A stretch of DNA of 64,000 bases from an uncultured Hyphomicrobiales bacterium (GTDB taxonomy: Bacteria > Pseudomonadota > Alphaproteobacteria > Rhizobiales > Xanthobacteraceae): assembly GCA_903878085.1 (NCBI GenBank), contig CAIRGJ010000024.1, positions 1-64,000 of the forward strand. Direction: 5' to 3'. This document shows, piece by piece, positions 1 through 11,170 of this stretch. Each line of letters starts with the position of its first letter. The stretch's first letter is position 1. Below the pieces are notes generated by a model, which was not told where the DNA came from, did not search any database, and worked only from the letters and a program-made list of their open reading frames with translations. A program made the position numbers and the translations under genes.

Positions 1-68
1 CCAATCAACACCTCAACCTGTCGCAGCTTCGCGACAATCTCTTCCGCCTTGTGTCTCTTCCTTGGCAT
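1..68 (-). CDS. IS3-family transposase OrfA, N-terminal fragment (runs off window)
   Basis: Read on the minus strand from ATG at 68, the first 22 codons give MPRKRHKAEEIVAKLRQVEV, the usual start of an IS3-family OrfA helix-turn-helix protein that binds the IS ends. OrfA is normally about 90-100 residues and is followed by OrfB (DDE integrase) through a programmed frameshift; both lie outside the window. Family assignment rests on this short stretch plus the adjacent terminal repeat. Confidence 0.7.
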   Translation of the reverse strand, partial: MPRKRHKAEEIVAKLRQVEVLI

Positions 69-128
69 TCCTCAGTCCTCCATCAGGCCATAAGCCATAC
101 TTCAGGGAGGACCACTTTTCAGGGGGCA
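1..128 (-). mobile_element. IS3-family insertion sequence, terminal end only
   Basis: The first 128 bases look like the left end of an IS3-family element that continues outside the window. On the minus strand there is a terminal sequence starting with TG at about 128 (tgccccctgaaaagtggtcc), a short leader, and then the start of an OrfA reading frame at 68. The TG/CA terminus and the OrfA start about 60 bp inside it are normal for IS3 elements. The boundary is inferred from the terminal pattern and from where uraH homology begins on the other side; the other end and target duplication are not visible. Confidence 0.7.
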
Positions 129-479
129 GACCATTCCCATGTGCTGGACACAATCTCGGGACGTCGGGCGGCGGGAGTCGCCGTAATTCTCTTCGAAATA
201 GCGGGGAAGGCTGAGGAGCGGATGATTGTGCGCATCGTCACCAACCAGGATGGATGTACCGATCGTCCGCTGATCGACGATCGTCCGGTGCCGATCGGTA
301 GCTACGAACCGCAGTTTACCATTGGCGACTATTTCTCCAAGAGCGGCACGCCACTCGCGGATCTGCCGTTTCTCGATTTCGTGCCCGCGCGCTTTGCAGT
401 CGCGGAGCCGGAAGGCCGCTATCACGTTCCGCTCCTGATCACGCCCTGGAGCTATTCAACCTATCGCGGAAGCCGATGA
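129..479 (+). pseudogene. uraH: 5-hydroxyisourate hydrolase, start removed by IS insertion
   Basis: The frame encodes the HIUase/transthyretin-like fold that hydrolyses 5-hydroxyisourate to OHCU in oxidative urate breakdown. The first family motif HVLDT is at 138-152 and the C-terminal signature YHVPLLITPWSYSTYRGS ends just before the stop at 477-479. Family members begin only a few residues before HVLDT, and here that part and the start codon are replaced by the IS3 end. The only upstream in-frame start is a GTG at 51, inside the IS. A second lesion is in the active-site motif: the family reads DGR, this gene reads DGC (tgt at 255-257), so the catalytic Arg is lost by what could be one C-to-T change. 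The gene is probably non-functional. No OHCU decarboxylase or urate oxidase is seen nearby. Confidence 0.82.
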
Positions 480-577
480 CGGCGCGGCATGTCGGGGCAC
501 GTGCTCGCCCCATGGGCGGGACGCGGCACTGGGGGCCGGCCCGTTCATGACGGCGAGTCGCGGGTTCGTCTTCGCGC

Positions 578-1951
578 TTACGATTCGTTCAGCTTCGCTG
601 CGTTCTGCACGTCGGTAGACGCTTTCGTCCAGTTACCCGTGCCGTTGAAATAGAGATTGAGGAGCACCGCGATTATCGCCGTCAGCAGGATGCCCGAATT
701 CAGTATCGGGCCGAGCTGGGTCGGTAGCTTGGCGAAGAAGGTCGGCGCCACCAGCGGAATCATGCCGAAGCCGATGGCGATGGCGACCACGTAAAGGTTG
801 TTGCGGCTGGTCTGGTAGTCGACACCGGCGAGAATGCGGATGCCGGTCGCGGCGACCATGCCGAACATCACGATGCCTGCGCCGCCGAGCACGAACAACG
901 GCACCGCCTCGACCAGCGCCCCGAGTTTCGGCACAAGTCCCATGGCAATCAGGATAACGCCGCCCGCAACGCATACGTACCGGCTCTTGATCCCGGTGAC
1001 GCCGACGAGCCCGACATTCTGCGAGAACGACGTGTACGGGAAGGTATTGAACAGGCCGCCAATCAAGGTGCCTAGGCCGTCGGTGCGCAGGCCGCGGGTC
1101 ATATCGGCAGGTTCGATCTTCTTGCCGGTCATGTCGCCGAGCGCCAGGAACATGCCGGCGGATTCGATCATGACCACGATCATGACGACGCACATAGTGA
1201 TGATCGAGACAATCTCGAACTTCGGCATACCGAACTGGAACGGATAGATTAGCGAGAACCACGGTGCGGCAACGACCTTGGCGAAGCTCATATGGCCGAG
1301 CGCCCAGGCGACGATGCAGCCGACGATGACGCCGATCAGCACCGCGATGTTGCGCATGAAGCCGGTGCCGAAGCGCGTACACACCAGGACGCACACCAGC
1401 ACGAAGGCGGCCATGCCGAGATTGAACGGATCCCCGTAGCCCGGCAGTGTCGGCAGCGTTGCGCCGGCGGCCCAGTTGACGCCGATGCGCATAAGCGAAA
1501 TGCCGATCATCAGGATGATCGAACCGGTCACCACCGGCGGGAACAGGGGCAACAGATAGCTGATCGCCGGGGCCACCAGCATGGTGAACACGCCAGCGGT
1601 CATAACGGCACCGAAAATTCCGAGAATGCCGAGATTCGGGTCGTTCGCCATGGCGAGCATCGGGCCCACCGCGGCGAAGGTCACCCCCATCATGACCGGC
1701 ATACGAATGCCGAACAGCGGACCGGCGCCGAAGGATTGAATCAACGTGACGATGCCGCAGGCAAACAGATCGGCATTGATTAGCAGCGCGATCTGTTCCG
1801 GTGGAAGCTTAAGTGCGCGGCCGATAATCAGCGGCACCGCAACGGCGCCCGCATACATCACCAAGACGTGTTGAAATCCGAGCGCTGCGAGTTTCGGCGC
1901 AGGCAGGATTTCATCCACGGGTGCGACCGTGGACGCATGATCAGATTTCAT
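578..1951 (-). CDS. NCS2-family purine (xanthine/urate type) permease
   Basis: A 457-residue polytopic membrane protein of the nucleobase-cation symport-2 (UraA/XanQ/PucJ) family, expected to import xanthine, urate or another purine by proton symport. The family signature QNVGLVGVTGIKSR is at about residues 310-323, and the hydrophobic profile fits the 14-segment UraA fold. The N-terminal segment with GFQHVLVMYAGAVAVPLI is also typical. I chose ATG at 1951 because it follows a G-rich ribosome-binding stretch and begins shortly before the conserved region; a GTG at 1975 would add eight residues. Its position between uraH and a hydantoinase remnant, at the edge of a xanthine-dehydrogenase operon, supports purine rather than uracil transport. 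Exact substrate cannot be read from the sequence. Confidence 0.9.
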   Translation of the reverse strand: MKSDHASTVAPVDEILPAPKLAALGFQHVLVMYAGAVAVPLIIGRALKLPPEQIALLINADLFACGIVTLIQSFGAGPLFGIRMPVMMGVTFAAVGPMLAMANDPNLGILGIFGAVMTAGVFTMLVAPAISYLLPLFPPVVTGSIILMIGISLMRIGVNWAAGATLPTLPGYGDPFNLGMAAFVLVCVLVCTRFGTGFMRNIAVLIGVIVGCIVAWALGHMSFAKVVAAPWFSLIYPFQFGMPKFEIVSIITMCVVMIVVMIESAGMFLALGDMTGKKIEPADMTRGLRTDGLGTLIGGLFNTFPYTSFSQNVGLVGVTGIKSRYVCVAGGVILIAMGLVPKLGALVEAVPLFVLGGAGIVMFGMVAATGIRILAGVDYQTSRNNLYVVAIAIGFGMIPLVAPTFFAKLPTQLGPILNSGILLTAIIAVLLNLYFNGTGNWTKASTDVQNAAKLNES

Positions 1952-2158
1952 GTTGAGCCCCCAATTATCCGGCACGCCTCGCCAGACGTCCTAGAATATT
2001 CCCCAAATTGGGTGTTCGGCAATCTAGGGGTATTCACGTATGGGGCATTCCACGATTTGCCCGTTGTTTGAGCAAGTTATACTCGGTGGACTTCGACGAT
2101 TGATTGGACAATAGGGAACTCCGGTCGGTGTCGCTCGACACCAATACGCGGTCGGGCG

Positions 2159-3447
2159 CCGGCCGGGGCCGAGGTCATTGAGGCCGGCGGCTGTTATGTC
2201 ATGCCCGGCGGGATAGATCCGCATACCCATATGCAACCCCCGATGATGGGCACGGTGGTGGCGGACGACTTCCTTACCGGCACAGCGGCGGCGGCTGCCG
2301 GCGGCACCACCACCATTCTCGATTTTGTCGGGCCCGAGCCGGGGCAATCGCCGTTCGAAGCGCTGGCGATCTGGCACAATCGCGCGGCCAAGTCGGCGAT
2401 CGACTACGGTTTCCACATGACGGTGTCGTGGTGGGGCGAGGCGTTTTCCGACGCCATGGCGACACTTGTCAGCGAGCATGGGATCGCCAGCTTCAAGTTC
2501 TTCCTCGCCTACAAGGGCCGCCTGATGCTGCCCGATCAAGACCTGCTCGCCGGCTTCCGCCGCTGTCGCGAGCTCGGCGCCCTCGTCCAAGTTCATGCGG
2601 AGAACGGCGAACTGATCGCCTATCTGCAACAGAAAGTCTTGGCGGACGGGATCAAGGGGCCGCTCGGGCATGTCCTGTCGCGGCCCTCGCAATGCGAGGG
2701 CGAGGCGACGACGCGTGCGATCACCATGGCCGAAATCCTCAATGTGCCGCTGTATGTCGTGCATGTCTCGGCGGCCGAGGCGGCGGAGGCATCGGCCACG
2801 CTAGGCAACGCGGCGCCAAGGTGATTGGCGAAACTTTGCCAGGTTTTCTCGCGATCGATGATTCGGTGTACCGCGCGGAGAATTTTGACCTCGCCGCCCG
2901 CCACGTGATGAGCCCGCCCTATCGGCCGAAGGGGCACCAGGAGGCGATCTGGCGGGCGATCGAGGCCGGAGTGCTCAGCACCACAGGGACCGATCATTGC
3001 TGCTTCACAAAGGCGCAGAAGCGCTTGGGCCACGACGACTTCACCAAGATCCCCAATGGCTGCGGCGGTGTCGAGGACCGCTTGCACGTGCTGTGGCATC
3101 TCGGCGTCAATAGCGGCCGGCTGACGCTGGAAAAATTTGTCGCACTCGCCGCGGCGAATGCCGCCAAAGCATTCAACCTATGGCCGCGCAAAGGCTCGCT
3201 CGCGGTGGAAGGCGACGCCGATCTCATCGTGCTCGATCCCGAGCGAACCAAGACCCTTTCGGCGGCGACCCAGCACCAGAACACCGATTTTTCTGTGTGG
3301 GAGGGAATGCAGGTCAAAGGCGTGGTCGTGCACACGCTGGCGCGCGGCCACCATGTCTGGGCCAACGGGGATTTGCGCGCCGAGCCGGGGGCAGGACGGT
3401 ATCTGCCGCGCAAGCCGTTCGGACCGGCTTACGAAGGGCCGCTCTAG
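2159..3447 (+). pseudogene. Dihydropyrimidinase/hydantoinase (HyuA type), 5'-truncated and frameshifted
   Basis: This is a cyclic-amidohydrolase that would open hydantoin or dihydropyrimidine rings. All metal-site motifs are still there, split over two frames: DPHTH (about 2216), the carboxylated-Lys motif FKFFLAYKG (about 2494), VQVHAENGE (about 2587), VVHVSAAEA (about 2755), and in the second frame GTDHCCF (about 2986). The frame changes at about 2790: adding one base after 2790 restores EAIGHARQRGAKVIGET, which fits the family. Homology begins only at about 2159 (PAGAEVIEAGG), so some 40 N-terminal residues and the start codon are missing, and the sequence before it encodes nothing recognisable. 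It is convergent with the D-aminoacylase gene. The 5' loss makes it a pseudogene even if the frameshift were a sequencing error. Confidence 0.88.
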
Positions 3448-3498
3448 AATTTTGCTTGCCTGCAAGCGGGGTGGTGATCGGCGCCCGCTCCAGGCAGT

Positions 3499-5145
3499 TC
3501 AAGCCGCTCGCAGCGGGCTGGTCAGGATGCGGCCGGGGAATATCGACGGCGCGATCAAACGGCCATGATCGAGCACGCACTCGCCGTGGACCCACACCAT
3601 GTCGATGCCGGCCGGGGCGACCAAGGGGTCGAGGTAGTCGTTGCGGTCGGCGACGGTCTCGGGATCAAGCAGCACCAGCGAGGCGTCGGCGCCGACAGTC
3701 AGCGTCGGGTCGGGTAAATTGAGGAAGCGGCAAGGCAGCGTCGCCATACGCCAGATCATCTGCTCCAGCGGAATCCCCATCTCGCGTCCCATGCGCAGCG
3801 CCTTGGGAAAGGCACCAAGCGCGCGCGGGTGCGGCTTCTGTCCCGGCCCGGGCATCAGGCCGTCGGTGCAGATCGCCATGGTCGGCCGGCGGAAAAACCG
3901 CTCGACCGTGGCGTCGTTACCGTAATGGGTGATGATCGCGATTTCGCCGTCGTTCTCTGCAAAGAAATCGAATACTGCGTCGTAGGCGGCGTCGCCGTCA
4001 GGTTCCGAAATGCCGCTCGCTCGCGCGACATCGGAAAGCCGTGCGCCGAGATGGCGGTCGCCGACGCCGGGTTTCACGCCTGCAATCTGGATGCCCTGCA
4101 ACCCGCCGCAGAAGCCGATGAAATTATCCCAGCTTTTGGTGTCGTGCCGTATCTTGTCCGCCATGGCCCGGCGCAGGGACGGATCGCGCAGCCGCGCGAG
4201 GAACTCGGCGCGCGTGCCGGCGCGCATCTCGGGCGGAAAGATCGCATCGCCGGTCGTCGAGCCGGCGGTGTAAGGGTACATATTTTCCATGGTGGGGATG
4301 AGCGAGTCGGCATCCGCGAGAATGTCTTCCAGTCGCGTCATGGCGGCGTAGTTGCGCGCGCCGGCGATCTTGGAATGCTCGTTGCAGTAGCCGCCGCCGC
4401 CGTCGACCGCCGCCTCCACCACCTCCTTGAGGCTGGCGACGATGTTGTCGCTCTCCGAGCGCAGATGCGGAAACAGCGCCCCCGGCTTAACCTCGTTGAA
4501 GGCCCGCACCAGCGCCGTAATCTCGCGCTGGTCGCAATAAACCGCCGGGTTATAGACCAGCCCGGTCGAGAGCCCGAGCGTCAGTCCTGCCTCGCGGCGG
4601 ATAACGTCCTGCATGGCCGCGATCTCGCCGTCGGTGGCGACGCGGGCGAGGTTCTCCATCACCACGCGGCGTACCGCTGAATGGCCAAGGTAAAGCCCCA
4701 TATCGGTGACCGAGCGGCCGTGATGCCAGGCCAGGAATTCGGCCACCGAGCTCCAGCTCCAGTCACCCTCGATCGCGCCGTCGAGCGGCTTGAGCTGGGC
4801 GGCATATTGCGAGCGCTGGCGTTCCACCACGGGCGCGGGCGACAGTCCATCGACGCCACAGATGCGTTTGGTCACGCCGCCAAGAATGGCCAACTCGCAA
4901 CTGCGCGGCAGCCCACGGTCGCCGATGATCGTGCCGCCGAGTGCGCCATGATTGTGGGTGTCGACGAATCCGGGCGCCAGCGCGCGACCGGCGGCATCCA
5001 CCGTTCGGTCGGCGTTAGCGGCATCGCTTGGCGGTACGTCGCCGAGGCGGACGATGACGTCGTTCTCGATCAGCACATCGCCGGAATACGGCGGCGTGTG
5101 GCCGTCGCCGTTGACGATGCGCGCATTGCGAATGAGCTGGCGCAT
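3499..5145 (-). CDS. N-acyl-D-amino-acid deacylase-like amidohydrolase
   Basis: A 548-residue member of the amidohydrolase-3/D-aminoacylase family, which removes N-acyl groups from D-amino acids with a metal centre. The N-terminal beta-sandwich strand (LIRNARIVNGDG), the metal motif GFVDTHNHG at about residues 58-66, EHSKIAGARNY around residue 260 and the C-terminal composite-domain sequence DASLVLLDPETV are visible. The family usually has HxH after GFID; here it is HNH, which still gives two metal-binding His. The ATG at 5145 shares one base with the TGA of the upstream amidohydrolase (TGATG), so the two are translationally coupled. In this context it may act on an N-carbamoyl or N-acyl product of the hydantoin/purine route; that is inference. 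Confidence 0.85.
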   Translation of the reverse strand: MRQLIRNARIVNGDGHTPPYSGDVLIENDVIVRLGDVPPSDAANADRTVDAAGRALAPGFVDTHNHGALGGTIIGDRGLPRSCELAILGGVTKRICGVDGLSPAPVVERQRSQYAAQLKPLDGAIEGDWSWSSVAEFLAWHHGRSVTDMGLYLGHSAVRRVVMENLARVATDGEIAAMQDVIRREAGLTLGLSTGLVYNPAVYCDQREITALVRAFNEVKPGALFPHLRSESDNIVASLKEVVEAAVDGGGGYCNEHSKIAGARNYAAMTRLEDILADADSLIPTMENMYPYTAGSTTGDAIFPPEMRAGTRAEFLARLRDPSLRRAMADKIRHDTKSWDNFIGFCGGLQGIQIAGVKPGVGDRHLGARLSDVARASGISEPDGDAAYDAVFDFFAENDGEIAIITHYGNDATVERFFRRPTMAICTDGLMPGPGQKPHPRALGAFPKALRMGREMGIPLEQMIWRMATLPCRFLNLPDPTLTVGADASLVLLDPETVADRNDYLDPLVAPAGIDMVWVHGECVLDHGRLIAPSIFPGRILTSPLRAA

Positions 5146-6374
5146 CACTCAGCCAATTCCAGCACGAGGCGCAGCAGCACGTCCGCACCGGCGGCGAGAT
5201 CGGCCGGGGCGGTGTATTCTTCGACATTGTGGCTGATGCCGCCAACGCTCGGCACGAAGATCATGCAAGCTGGACAGACCGCCGCCATGATCTGAGCGTC
5301 GTGGCCGGCCCCGCTCGGCAAGCGCTTCACCGGCAGGCCGAAATCCTTGGCGATCGCCTCGACACGATCCACCAAATTCGGCGTGAAAGCGACCGGGGCG
5401 AAACGGGCGAGCGTGCGCCGCGTCAGCCCGACGCCCTCGGCGGCAGCGATTTCATCGGCGTAGGCGAACAGGCGGCGCTCCGCCTCTTGCAGGCGTGCCT
5501 CGTCGGTGTTGCGCAAATCGACCGTCATCACGACGTGATTGGGCACCACATTGACGAGATTGGGCGACATCGTCAGCGCGCCCACGGTGGCGACCTGGTA
5601 GCCGCCGATCTCCTTCGCCAGCTTGCGGGCGAACACGGCGATTTTGGCGGCGACATAGCCGGCGTCCTTGCGCATGCGCATGGGCGTGGTGCCGGCATGG
5701 TTCGACTGGCCCGTGAGGGTGAATTCGCTCCACGAAATGCCTTGCACGCCTTCGACCGCGCCGATGCGGAAGCCTCCCGCCTCTAGTACCGGTCCCTGCT
5801 CGACATGCAGCTCGACATAGGCGTGGGCGCGCGGCTGGCCAACCGGCTCGGGACCGGCATAGCCGATGCGCGTGAGCTCATCGCCCGCAGTCAGTCCGTC
5901 GATGCCCTTGGTGGCAAGCGCCACCGCCAATGGCAGTTCGCCGGTATAGACCAGGCTGCCGAACATGTCGGGTTGGAAGCGAGAGCCCTCCTCGTTGGTG
6001 AAGAAGGCAACCGCCACCGGGCGCTTAGTGGTGATCTCGGCATCGTTCAGTGTGGCGATCACCTCAAGCCCGGCGAGCACGCCGAGGGTACCGTCATAGC
6101 GGCCGCCGGTGCGCACCGTATCGATGTGACTCCCGGTCATGACCGGTGGTCCGTCTTCGCGCCCGGCGCGCACGCCGACCACATTGCCGATGGTGTCGAT
6201 TTTCACCGCCAGACCGAGGTCGCGCATCCACCCCACGACTCGGTCGCGCCCGGCGCGGTCCTCGTCGCTCAGCGCCAGCCGGCACACGCCGTCGCCGGCA
6301 ATGCGCCCGATTTGAGCCAATTCCTGCAGGCGTTGGCTGAGCCGATCGCCGTTGATGCGAAGATTGTCCTGCAT
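5145..6374 (-). CDS. M20-family allantoate/N-carbamoyl-L-amino-acid amidohydrolase
   Basis: A 409-residue zinc hydrolase of the HyuC/AllC/beta-ureidopropionase group, which cleaves N-carbamoyl amino acids, ureidopropionate or allantoate to release ammonia and CO2. Metal and catalytic motifs: GSHIDTVRTGGRYDG at about residues 80-94, FTNEEGSRF at about 126, HVEQGPVLE at about 186, GAGHDAQ at about 355 and GISHN near 383. Length is normal for the family. It is transcribed divergently from the RpiR regulator across a 98-bp region with the operator palindrome, and is coupled to the D-aminoacylase gene. In the urate cluster of enteric bacteria the hydrolase YgeY fills a comparable slot. Which ureido substrate it uses is not decidable here. 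Confidence 0.9.
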   Translation of the reverse strand: MQDNLRINGDRLSQRLQELAQIGRIAGDGVCRLALSDEDRAGRDRVVGWMRDLGLAVKIDTIGNVVGVRAGREDGPPVMTGSHIDTVRTGGRYDGTLGVLAGLEVIATLNDAEITTKRPVAVAFFTNEEGSRFQPDMFGSLVYTGELPLAVALATKGIDGLTAGDELTRIGYAGPEPVGQPRAHAYVELHVEQGPVLEAGGFRIGAVEGVQGISWSEFTLTGQSNHAGTTPMRMRKDAGYVAAKIAVFARKLAKEIGGYQVATVGALTMSPNLVNVVPNHVVMTVDLRNTDEARLQEAERRLFAYADEIAAAEGVGLTRRTLARFAPVAFTPNLVDRVEAIAKDFGLPVKRLPSGAGHDAQIMAAVCPACMIFVPSVGGISHNVEEYTAPADLAAGADVLLRLVLELAE

Positions 6375-6416
6375 TGCACCGTTCCCCGCCGGGGGGCCTG
6401 TCGGGTTCTATTCGAT

Positions 6417-6469
6417 TATGAAACATAAATTTCCTTATTGCAAGGATATGAAACATATGTTTCATATCC
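6417..6469. promoter_or_regulatory. Probable RpiR operator: 26-bp perfect palindrome plus upstream half-site
   Basis: Positions 6444-6469 are a perfect 26-bp palindrome: half-site ggatatgaaacat followed by its exact reverse complement. The core tatgaaacat (6447-6456) is repeated in the same orientation at 6417-6426, exactly 30 bp away, about three helical turns. It lies in the divergent intergenic region between the M20 hydrolase gene and the rpiR-type gene, ending 3 bp before the regulator's ATG. RpiR-family dimers bind such GAAA...TTTC palindromes, so autoregulation and control of both directions is the likely role. The symmetry is seen directly; the assignment to this regulator is inferred from position. 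Confidence 0.75.
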
Positions 6470-6472
6470 GCT

Positions 6473-7309
6473 ATGCACTCGCTCGTTCAACGAATTCGCG
6501 ACACCTATGCTGGACTGCCGGTTGGCGAGCGGAAGCTGGCCGAGCTGATTCTCGAGATGCAAGGCGATTTTGCGGCCTATTCGGCGACCGAATTGGCGTC
6601 CCGCGCCGGCGTATCCAAGGCGACCGGCGCCCGGCTGGTGCGCCGCCTCGGCTACGCCGATTTCCATGAAATGCGTGAGCAGGCGCGCAACCGGTTTCAA
6701 AGCGGCTCGCCGCTCGCCGAGTTGTCCGGCACACAGGGTCTCGAAGGAACGCTGGCCCACCATCTCGGGCACGACATTGCCTGCCTCACGCGTACCGTCG
6801 AGACGATTCCGGCAGAGCGCGCGCAAGCCGCCGTGAACATACTTGCCGGCGCACAGCGCGTGACCGTGGTCGGATTCCGCAACAGCTATCCGCTCGCCTT
6901 CTACGCCCGCGAGCTGCTGGTGCACGTCCGCCCGCAGGTGAACTTGCTGCCGGTTTCCGGCCAGACCGCGTCCGAGGAATTGTCCGACCTCGGACCGACC
7001 GACGCTATTTTGGCATTCGGCTTCCGCCGGCGTCCGCCGGTGCTGGGACGAATTCTCCGCATCGCCGCCGCGGCCAAGACGCCTACCGTCTTGCTGGGCG
7101 ATTCCTCGCTCGGGGAAATCGGCAAAGCGGCCAATGTCGTGTTTCATTGCTTCAGCCGCGGGGCGCGCCTGTTTGACTCCTACGTCGCCGCCATGAGTCT
7201 CGTGAATTACCTGGGCTCTGGTGTCGCCCTGGCGCTCGGCACGTCGGCGCATGAGCGTCTGCGACGCATCGAGTCGCTGCATGAAGAATTTAGCGACCTC
7301 GAGCCCTGA
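6473..7309 (+). CDS. MurR/RpiR-family transcriptional regulator (HTH + SIS)
   Basis: A 278-residue regulator with an N-terminal HTH_6 domain (about residues 1-77; ELASRAGVSKATGARLVRRL is the recognition unit) and a C-terminal SIS domain (about 115-250) that normally binds a phosphosugar or other ligand. The ATG at 6473 gives the standard family N-terminus (LVQRIRDTYAGLPVGERKLAELIL). No Shine-Dalgarno sequence precedes it, because the palindrome occupies that space, so the message may be leaderless or weakly translated. It heads the xdhD-ssnA-PLP-ygfK operon (16 bp to the next gene) and faces the M20 hydrolase gene. It is presumably the local regulator, with a pathway intermediate as ligand (inference). 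Confidence 0.9.
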   Translation: MHSLVQRIRDTYAGLPVGERKLAELILEMQGDFAAYSATELASRAGVSKATGARLVRRLGYADFHEMREQARNRFQSGSPLAELSGTQGLEGTLAHHLGHDIACLTRTVETIPAERAQAAVNILAGAQRVTVVGFRNSYPLAFYARELLVHVRPQVNLLPVSGQTASEELSDLGPTDAILAFGFRRRPPVLGRILRIAAAAKTPTVLLGDSSLGEIGKAANVVFHCFSRGARLFDSYVAAMSLVNYLGSGVALALGTSAHERLRRIESLHEEFSDLEP

Positions 7310-7325
7310 TCAGGAATTAATCACG

Positions 7326-9958
<2,633 letters not shown>

Positions 9959-9968
<10 letters not shown>

Positions 9969-11149
9969 CGCAACCACTTCTGATCGGCCCCGACCGCCAC
10001 GGGCGCCGTGTCGCGGTGGCGGACGGGCTCGTCGTCGCTGCGCCGCCCGTGGGCGCGGACGTGCTCTCCTGCGCCGACGGCGAAATTTTCTCCGGCGCGG
10101 TGTGCAGCCATACGCATCTCTACAGTGGGCTTGCGCGTTATGGCATGCCGGCTGCCAGTCCAGCGCCGGAAAACTTTTCCCAGATTCTCGAGCGAGTGTG
10201 GTGGCGGCTCGATCGCGCCCTCGACGCCGATACGCTGCGCGCTTCCGCCACGGACTATGTGGCGCGTGCGTTGCTCGCCGGCACGATCGCGATTGTCGAT
10301 CATCACGAATCGCCCAACCTGATCGAAGGCTCGCTCGCGATTCTCGCCGACGTTTGCCAGCAGCTCGGCATGCGCGCGCTCCTTTGTTATGGTGCGAGTG
10401 AACGCAATTTCGGCAGCGAAGAAGCCGATCGCGGCTTGGCCGAATGCCGCAAGGTTCCCGCTTCGCCGTTGGTCCGCGCCCTGGTCGGACTGCATGCGAG
10501 CTTCACCGTCTCCGACGACACGATCCGCTCGGCCGGAGAGCTTGCACGCGAACTCGGCACCGTCGTTCACGTGCACGTCGCCGAGGACTTGGCGGACGTC
10601 GAGGACGCCCGATCACGAGGCTACGATGGTCCGCTGGAGCGTCTGGCGAAGCTCGGTGCGCTGATCCCCGGCTCGATCCTGGCACATGGCGTGCACTTGA
10701 GCCGCGAACAGGTGGAGTCCACGGAAGAGCAGTCGTGCTGGCTGGTGCAAAATCCGCGCTCTAATGAAGGCAATCGCGTCGGTTATGCGCAGAACTTGCG
10801 CTATGCGCAAAAGGTTGCACTCGGTACCGACGGCTGGAACGGCGACATGGCGGAGGAAGAGGCCGCGTTGTTTCGCCTCGCCAAAGCTCACGGGGACGAT
10901 AGCGCGGCCGGCCGCCTGGCGGCGGGACTTGCACTGATCGCCGAGCGATTTTCCGCGGGTCCGGAGCCGCTTAAGCCCGGCGCATTGGGCGATCTCGTGG
11001 TGCGCGAAAACGGTCGTGTCCGCCACGTCGTTGTGGGCGGCCGTATTGTGGTTGAAAACGGCTGCCTCGCGGGCCGAGCCATGGATGCGATTTCGGCAGA
11101 CGCGCAAAAACATGCTGGCCGGCTTTGGGACCGCATGGCGGCACTTTGA
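9959..11149 (+). CDS. SsnA-like metal-dependent aminohydrolase
   Basis: A 396-residue amidohydrolase of the chlorohydrolase/cytosine-deaminase group closest in layout to SsnA, which accompanies xdhD and ygfK in enteric and clostridial urate clusters. Metal motifs: SHTHLYSG at about residue 51, VHVHVAED at about 204, LAHGVHLS at about 241 and GTDGWNGD at about 290. The ATG at 9959 overlaps the end of the XdhD-type gene by 10 bp, showing tight coupling. The expected reaction is hydrolytic ring opening or deamination of a purine-derived intermediate. The N-terminal beta-sandwich is short but present (LLIGPDRHGRRVAVADGLVV). Assignment as SsnA is by motifs and neighbours. Confidence 0.85.
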
Positions 11150-11170
11150 TGAAAGACGAAAGGAACAGCT

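Noticed and set aside
2201-2824. A shorter intact hydantoinase-like gene ending at 2824
   Set aside because: It lacks the first ~40 residues and the C-terminal half with the metal-binding Asp, which continues in the next frame; it is a broken gene.
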